From Amoebophrya sp. AT5.2 (lineage: Eukaryota > Sar > Dinophyceae > Syndiniales > Amoebophryaceae): 22,158 bases of DNA. Shown piece after piece: positions 18,288 to 22,158 of the stretch; the first letter of the stretch is position 1; each line of letters opens with the position of its first letter. The position numbers were made by a program, and so were the translations under genes. The stretch covers positions 1 to 22,158 of the forward strand of contig RXOD01004447.1 in NCBI GenBank assembly GCA_005223375.1, written 5' to 3'. The notes below the pieces were generated by a model. That model was not told the DNA's origin. It worked only from the letters and a program-made list of their open reading frames with translations, and did no database searches.

Positions 18288-21200
18288 ATGAGGCAAAGCC
18301 ATCGTCTTTCCATTTCCTCCAGCGAAGGTGCTGATGTGCCAGGAGGGCCATTGGTGCCACAAGCTTCCGAGGGAATGAGGACGGACGATGAGACGGGTCG
18401 CGCTCGCGCTGGTTACGGTTCCTCATCGTCACCAATGAACAGTGCTGGCGCACTTCTACTAGGAGCATTAAATGACGAAGACGATACCACAGCCACCTCC
18501 TCCTCCTCCCCCTCAGCGTTTCTTGTTCCGCTTCCACCACCAAACACGTGCGCAACAGATGCGGGTGCGACGAACACGACTGAAAAAGTAGGCGCCGAAG
18601 GAGAAGTAGGTGCAGGTGCAGCTAGCAAAAGAGCACGGGGAGGCGATCACGGACACCAGGAGACGTGCACTTCCACGAACGCGATAGCGTTTAGCGGTAG
18701 CGTGGCTGACGTACGAATTGGCGCGTTGAAGGGGCGCGGTGCCACCTGCGACGTGCATGAGATATGGAAGGGGGACCGCCGATATGCGCTGAAGGTCGTG
18801 CAGTTGGCGCTTTTTCCACCAGGAGGGGATCGCTCACGCTCAGGAGCGAAAAAGGCACAGCGGTTGCGAGACGATCCCTGCCTGCGAGCCGTACAGAGAG
18901 AGGTGGACTGTCTGCGTCTCCTTGCTGACAAGCGCGCACGGAAGAAGGCCGGCGGCGGAGGAGACACAGACACGAAAAGACACGAACTGCAGCATGATCA
19001 GGATCACGTGATTCAGTTCTACGGCGGACGCTTGGACAGTTCGAACGCAAAGTGCTACCTTTTTCTCGAGTACGCGCATTGCGATATGCATGATTTTTGG
19101 GCGGAGTGCACTCTGTCGGCGCAACGCGGCATGCCTTTAGACACAGTCCTGCAGTGCTGGCGGCAGATGGCGCTCGGGGTCGAAGCAATCCACGCAGCCG
19201 GAGTGATCCACTTCGACATCAAGTTGGAAAATTTTCTGCTTGTGCTGCCCGAGGGCGGAGATCTGCACCTACCGGCGTCTGGATCTGCAGCTGACGCGCG
19301 ACCGCCTTCTCCGACACCTCCGCCGACATTGCCGGAGGGCGCGCGAATCAAAGTGTCCGACTTCGGTCTGGCCGGCAGACTCAGCCGGATCGCGTCTTCC
19401 TCGACCCCTGCTGTTCATGGGGATGCAACTACGGCGGACGAGAAGAACGCGACGCATGTGTCTCGGATGGCGGGCAACCTCGGCACGTTGCCGTACCTCT
19501 CTCCTGAGCGCGTCTTTCAGCCGGACTGTGACGCAATGAAGTTGCGTCCCTCCGTCGACATATGGTCGCTGGGGATCGTCCTCTACAAACTTCTGTATGG
19601 GCAGACGCCGTACTACAACATTCCACGCGAGAGAATTGGCTTCGTGATTAACGACCCGCGCATGGAGATCCAGTTTCCGCCCGTGCAGCGTTTTTTCGAC
19701 ATTGCTGCTCCTCGGTACCAGGTGCAGCCTGGAGAAGCGGGAGAACACGCAGATGTCAGTCTTGATTTCTTTCTCAAGTTCGCGCATTTGCGACGGGTGT
19801 TGAAGCGGTGCCTGCAGCGAGATCCGGCGGCGCGACCTGCTGCGAGTGACATAGTGCACGAGCTCGACGCGTTGATGGCTGGCAGACATCCAGCAGAGGT
19901 AGGCTCGGAGGCTGCCGGGCTGCGAGCACGTGCATTAGCTTTCGCAGATCGTGTGCCTACGCGAGGTCCAGACGCCGTCCCCTTTACGACAGTTTCTATG
20001 ACGGAGCCGGTCCCGGTTCTCCTGGATCAGCCCACATGTCAGAGGACTTCCGCGAAGAATCATGCGCAGGCACAGCGAGAGCGAGACCAGCCCGATCATG
20101 ATCACGAAATCACCACATCGACATTAGCTGAGACCGACGACGACGACGATCACAATCATGTTGGCGAGGCATATGATGAGCGTCCGGGCGTCATTTTCCG
20201 CGACGTCGGCGTCGGCGAGAAAGGGAAAGGGGGCCGTGGGGTCACTACAACAGGTAGTGTTGTGCGGCCAACAGGAACACCATCCGTATCGGAGTCCTCA
20301 ACTGCGGCAGGAGGTCGTGATTTCGAATCTTTGGGCCCCGGCCCACAAGAGCCAGGAGCTAGCTTTTTGCTCGATCGCGAACGTCACGGGGATGAACGTG
20401 TGAACGGAGTAGACGGACGATGTGCAGCACGCAACTATAGCGAGGATATAGAGCAGCTGCAAGAGCAAGAAGATAACGCAATTGATGACAGTGCTGAATT
20501 CAGCTTTGGGTCTTGGCTGTGCTCGGGCTGCGGATGCGGGTGTGGGTGGCTGTCACTTCTGCTCGTAGGGTTTTTCACCGTCGCGTGCGTCGCCGTGGGT
20601 GTCGCTGTGCCTCTTGCGATGCTGCGCGCCGGGAATGACCAGGGCGCCGACGGCCCGGACGGGACCCTTGGCGAAAACGACAACATCATTTTTTCGGACG
20701 GGGGCGCTTTCGGGGGCGGCAGCCGCGGCGGAGGCGGCGGCTACAATGAACCACTCCCGCCCGCCGTCGGGACGGGGGGAGCACACATTTTTGGCGCAGA
20801 CATGGGGGAGGACGATGATGATGAAAATGAAGATTTTGGCGAAGCAGGAGGCTCCTCTGGAAGTGGTCTCGCTCCTCGTCGAAAGCCCATTCCCCCGAAA
20901 TTCAGAGAGAGGCCGCCACTACTACTGCAAGGGGGAGCTGAAGATGAAGATGAAGTCAATGATAAGGCATCGTCGAGCTCGAGTGGCCGTGGCGCAGAAA
21001 GAGGTGGTCGTGCTGCCGCAGGATGTGGGCGCGCAGCAGGAGGCGCACCTGCCGGGAACAAGGCACCGACCAAAAAGGGACGGGCCCCTGCAGGAAAGGG
21101 AAAGCCCCCCGGTGGGAAGCCGAAGCCCACCTCCGCAGGCAAGGCACCCGCTGGAAAAGGAGGGGCAGCTGCAGGAAAGCAACTTGCAGGAGAAGCACCC

Positions 21201-22158
21201 GCACGAGGGAAGGCACCCGCACGAGCAAAGGCGCCAGCACCAGGAAAGGCACCTGCCGGAAAGGCACCTCCTGCGGCAAGGGCACCCGCTGCAGGAAACG
21301 CGTCCGCGGGAAAGGCGCGGCCTGCGGGAAAGGCTGCTGCAGGAGGATCAGATTTAGCATCTCTCCCAGTCCGACCGGGTCCGCCCGTAACAGGCTCCAC
21401 CCGACAAACACAAAACCGAGCTGCTTCTCCGGCTAGTGCGTTCGCTGGACGCGGAAATTGTTTTCTGCATCGTGCGGCACCGCCCCCCGCTCCCGCCCCA
21501 GGTCCTGCACCTGCGACAGAGCAGTCTACCCCTAACACGTTTGCGGCTGCGGCGGGAGCTTCCGCGCCCTTGCCGACGGGCTCCGCACCGCCAGAGCCGT
21601 GCGGAATTTCATGTGCCGCCCCTGCTCCACCGAGCGGGCCGGGCAGCATCGCAGCACCATCTTCGAAGAGCAGTGCAAGTCTTTCGTCTGCGCCAAGGCC
21701 AATCCTGATTTCTGGTGTCCACGGCATCGTCGGCCCTAGAGAAAATGGCTCTGTGATAGAGCCCGGCGCGAAGGCGAACGCGAAGCCGGGTGGCGGCAGC
21801 GGGCGGGCGGCTGCGCCAGCCGGGGGAGAGCCACTCAGCGTTGCGGCAGTTGAATCTGCTGCTGCAGCAGCGGCAAGGGAGCCCGAACGGTACCCGGAGG
21901 CAGAAGGGGACCACGCCAGTCTTGAGCGAGATATTCCTGCGGGGGCGTTAGCTGATCCCGCTGCACCTGCAGAAGAAGCTGGAGGACTGCTGGAGCCACT
22001 TTCCAGTCCGGAGGAGCAGCAGTCAAATACACAGGAGATGACGTTGACGACGACCCGCCTTGCCTTTGCATCGGCTCCTGCTTCACCGGAGGTGGAGGCT
22101 TCTTCCGGCAGCACGAGCACGATTCGAACGCAACTAGAACTACAACAGGCTGCGGCTG
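18288..22158 (+). CDS. MPS1: Mps1/TTK-like protein kinase with transmembrane helix and basic tail (3' partial)
   Basis: One frame stays open from the ATG to the window edge (1290 codons plus one base). Residues 1-140 are disordered. The kinase domain spans about 142-530: Gly-rich loop GRGATC (149-154), ATP lysine K169 in YALKVV, catalytic loop HFDIKLEN (308-315) with D310 and N315, DFG 358-360, SPE 405-407, D424 in DIWSLG, and R516. The loop has Phe for Arg, so this is a non-RD kinase. NFL after the catalytic loop, YGQTPYY and INDPRMEIQFP match positions typical of Mps1/TTK, which phosphorylates kinetochore proteins in the spindle checkpoint. About 28 extra residues lie between the catalytic loop and DFG. 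Next come an acidic linker, Cys745/748/750/752, a hydrophobic helix (about 754-778), Gly- and Asp-rich stretches, a Lys/Ala/Pro/Gly region (about 916-1019) and an Ala/Pro-rich tail. Another non-RD kinase family is possible. Confidence 0.85.
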   Translation, partial: MRQSHRLSISSSEGADVPGGPLVPQASEGMRTDDETGRARAGYGSSSSPMNSAGALLLGALNDEDDTTATSSSSPSAFLVPLPPPNTCATDAGATNTTEKVGAEGEVGAGAASKRARGGDHGHQETCTSTNAIAFSGSVADVRIGALKGRGATCDVHEIWKGDRRYALKVVQLALFPPGGDRSRSGAKKAQRLRDDPCLRAVQREVDCLRLLADKRARKKAGGGGDTDTKRHELQHDQDHVIQFYGGRLDSSNAKCYLFLEYAHCDMHDFWAECTLSAQRGMPLDTVLQCWRQMALGVEAIHAAGVIHFDIKLENFLLVLPEGGDLHLPASGSAADARPPSPTPPPTLPEGARIKVSDFGLAGRLSRIASSSTPAVHGDATTADEKNATHVSRMAGNLGTLPYLSPERVFQPDCDAMKLRPSVDIWSLGIVLYKLLYGQTPYYNIPRERIGFVINDPRMEIQFPPVQRFFDIAAPRYQVQPGEAGEHADVSLDFFLKFAHLRRVLKRCLQRDPAARPAASDIVHELDALMAGRHPAEVGSEAAGLRARALAFADRVPTRGPDAVPFTTVSMTEPVPVLLDQPTCQRTSAKNHAQAQRERDQPDHDHEITTSTLAETDDDDDHNHVGEAYDERPGVIFRDVGVGEKGKGGRGVTTTGSVVRPTGTPSVSESSTAAGGRDFESLGPGPQEPGASFLLDRERHGDERVNGVDGRCAARNYSEDIEQLQEQEDNAIDDSAEFSFGSWLCSGCGCGCGWLSLLLVGFFTVACVAVGVAVPLAMLRAGNDQGADGPDGTLGENDNIIFSDGGAFGGGSRGGGGGYNEPLPPAVGTGGAHIFGADMGEDDDDENEDFGEAGGSSGSGLAPRRKPIPPKFRERPPLLLQGGAEDEDEVNDKASSSSSGRGAERGGRAAAGCGRAAGGAPAGNKAPTKKGRAPAGKGKPPGGKPKPTSAGKAPAGKGGAAAGKQLAGEAPARGKAPARAKAPAPGKAPAGKAPPAARAPAAGNASAGKARPAGKAAAGGSDLASLPVRPGPPVTGSTRQTQNRAASPASAFAGRGNCFLHRAAPPPAPAPGPAPATEQSTPNTFAAAAGASAPLPTGSAPPEPCGISCAAPAPPSGPGSIAAPSSKSSASLSSAPRPILISGVHGIVGPRENGSVIEPGAKANAKPGGGSGRAAAPAGGEPLSVAAVESAAAAAAREPERYPEAEGDHASLERDIPAGALADPAAPAEEAGGLLEPLSSPEEQQSNTQEMTLTTTRLAFASAPASPEVEASSGSTSTIRTQLELQQAAA
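20520..20625 (+). other. Cys cluster and predicted transmembrane helix in the kinase
   Basis: Codons 745-752 read C-x2-C-x-C-x-C with Gly/Ser spacers. About 25 hydrophobic residues (LSLLLVGFFTVACVAVGVAV and following) come next, without charge. Both flanks are acidic, so orientation cannot be read from the positive-inside rule. Juxtamembrane cysteines are often acylated; that is inference here. Confidence 0.75.
21033..21345 (+). repeat. Degenerate Lys/Ala/Pro/Gly repeat coding for a histone-H1-like tail
   Basis: Words such as GCAGGAAAGGCACCC recur about every 12-30 nt and encode GKAPAGKAP-type units with one Lys or Arg per 4-6 residues. Composition resembles histone H1 C-terminal tails, which bind DNA or acidic partners. 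The same composition leaves long open frames on the opposite strand. Confidence 0.75.

Noticed and set aside
20741..22120. 459-codon open frame on the - strand opposite the kinase tail
   Set aside because: It mirrors a GC-rich Ala/Pro/Gly/Lys repeat region, where the complementary codons rarely give stops. Its composition is the same low complexity, and the + frame is continuous with a real kinase domain.
1..22158. CRISPR arrays, insertion sequences, rRNA or tRNA genes, transposase or reverse transcriptase
   Set aside because: None was seen on either strand; repeats here are short, coding or intronic.

Overview
This window is nuclear DNA from a eukaryotic protist, most likely an alveolate of the dinoflagellate lineage (a syndinian such as Amoebophrya is one candidate; this placement is inference). 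The sequence shows five protein genes, all on the + strand. Reading frames are broken by introns of about 137-263 nt, and one longer one. Most introns fit GT-AG, at least one is best explained by a GC donor, and several have AG|G at both ends. Nothing looks bacterial: no operon spacing and no ribosome-binding sites. Same-strand gene runs, GC donors and AGG at intron borders are known dinoflagellate traits.

Layout. (1) 2-2900: 3' part of a gene for a low-complexity protein with a striking series of tryptophan doublets; function unknown. (2) 2901-4585: non-coding. (3) 4586-8502: a complete eight-exon polycystin-2 (PKD2/TRPP) family cation channel; my splice model gives exactly 2553 nt, 850 aa. 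(4) 8503-9541: non-coding, holding a scattered short repeat, ACC(A/G)TTTCGATTG. (5) 9542-11278: an intron-free orphan gene with Ala/Gly/Glu-rich tandem repeats and a helical C-terminal domain. (6) 11835-17044: a multi-exon gene for a large helical, armadillo-like protein of unknown function; some splice borders are unresolved. (7) 17045-18287: mostly non-coding. (8) 18288 to the window edge: a 1290-codon open frame for a protein kinase whose catalytic domain resembles Mps1/TTK. It is followed by a predicted transmembrane helix and a Lys/Ala/Pro/Gly-rich tail, and is cut by the window end.

The genes do not form an obvious pathway. The polycystin points to a ciliary or calcium-signalling role. 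The most provocative item is the Mps1-like kinase fused to a membrane helix: dinoflagellates keep the nuclear envelope in mitosis and attach kinetochores to it, so a membrane-held Mps1-type kinase would make sense there. That link is a hypothesis. Other points worth checking are a lysine where the polycystin selectivity-filter aspartate region should be, a possible recursive splice site, recurrent GTAC splice donors, and the clustered 13-nt motif.
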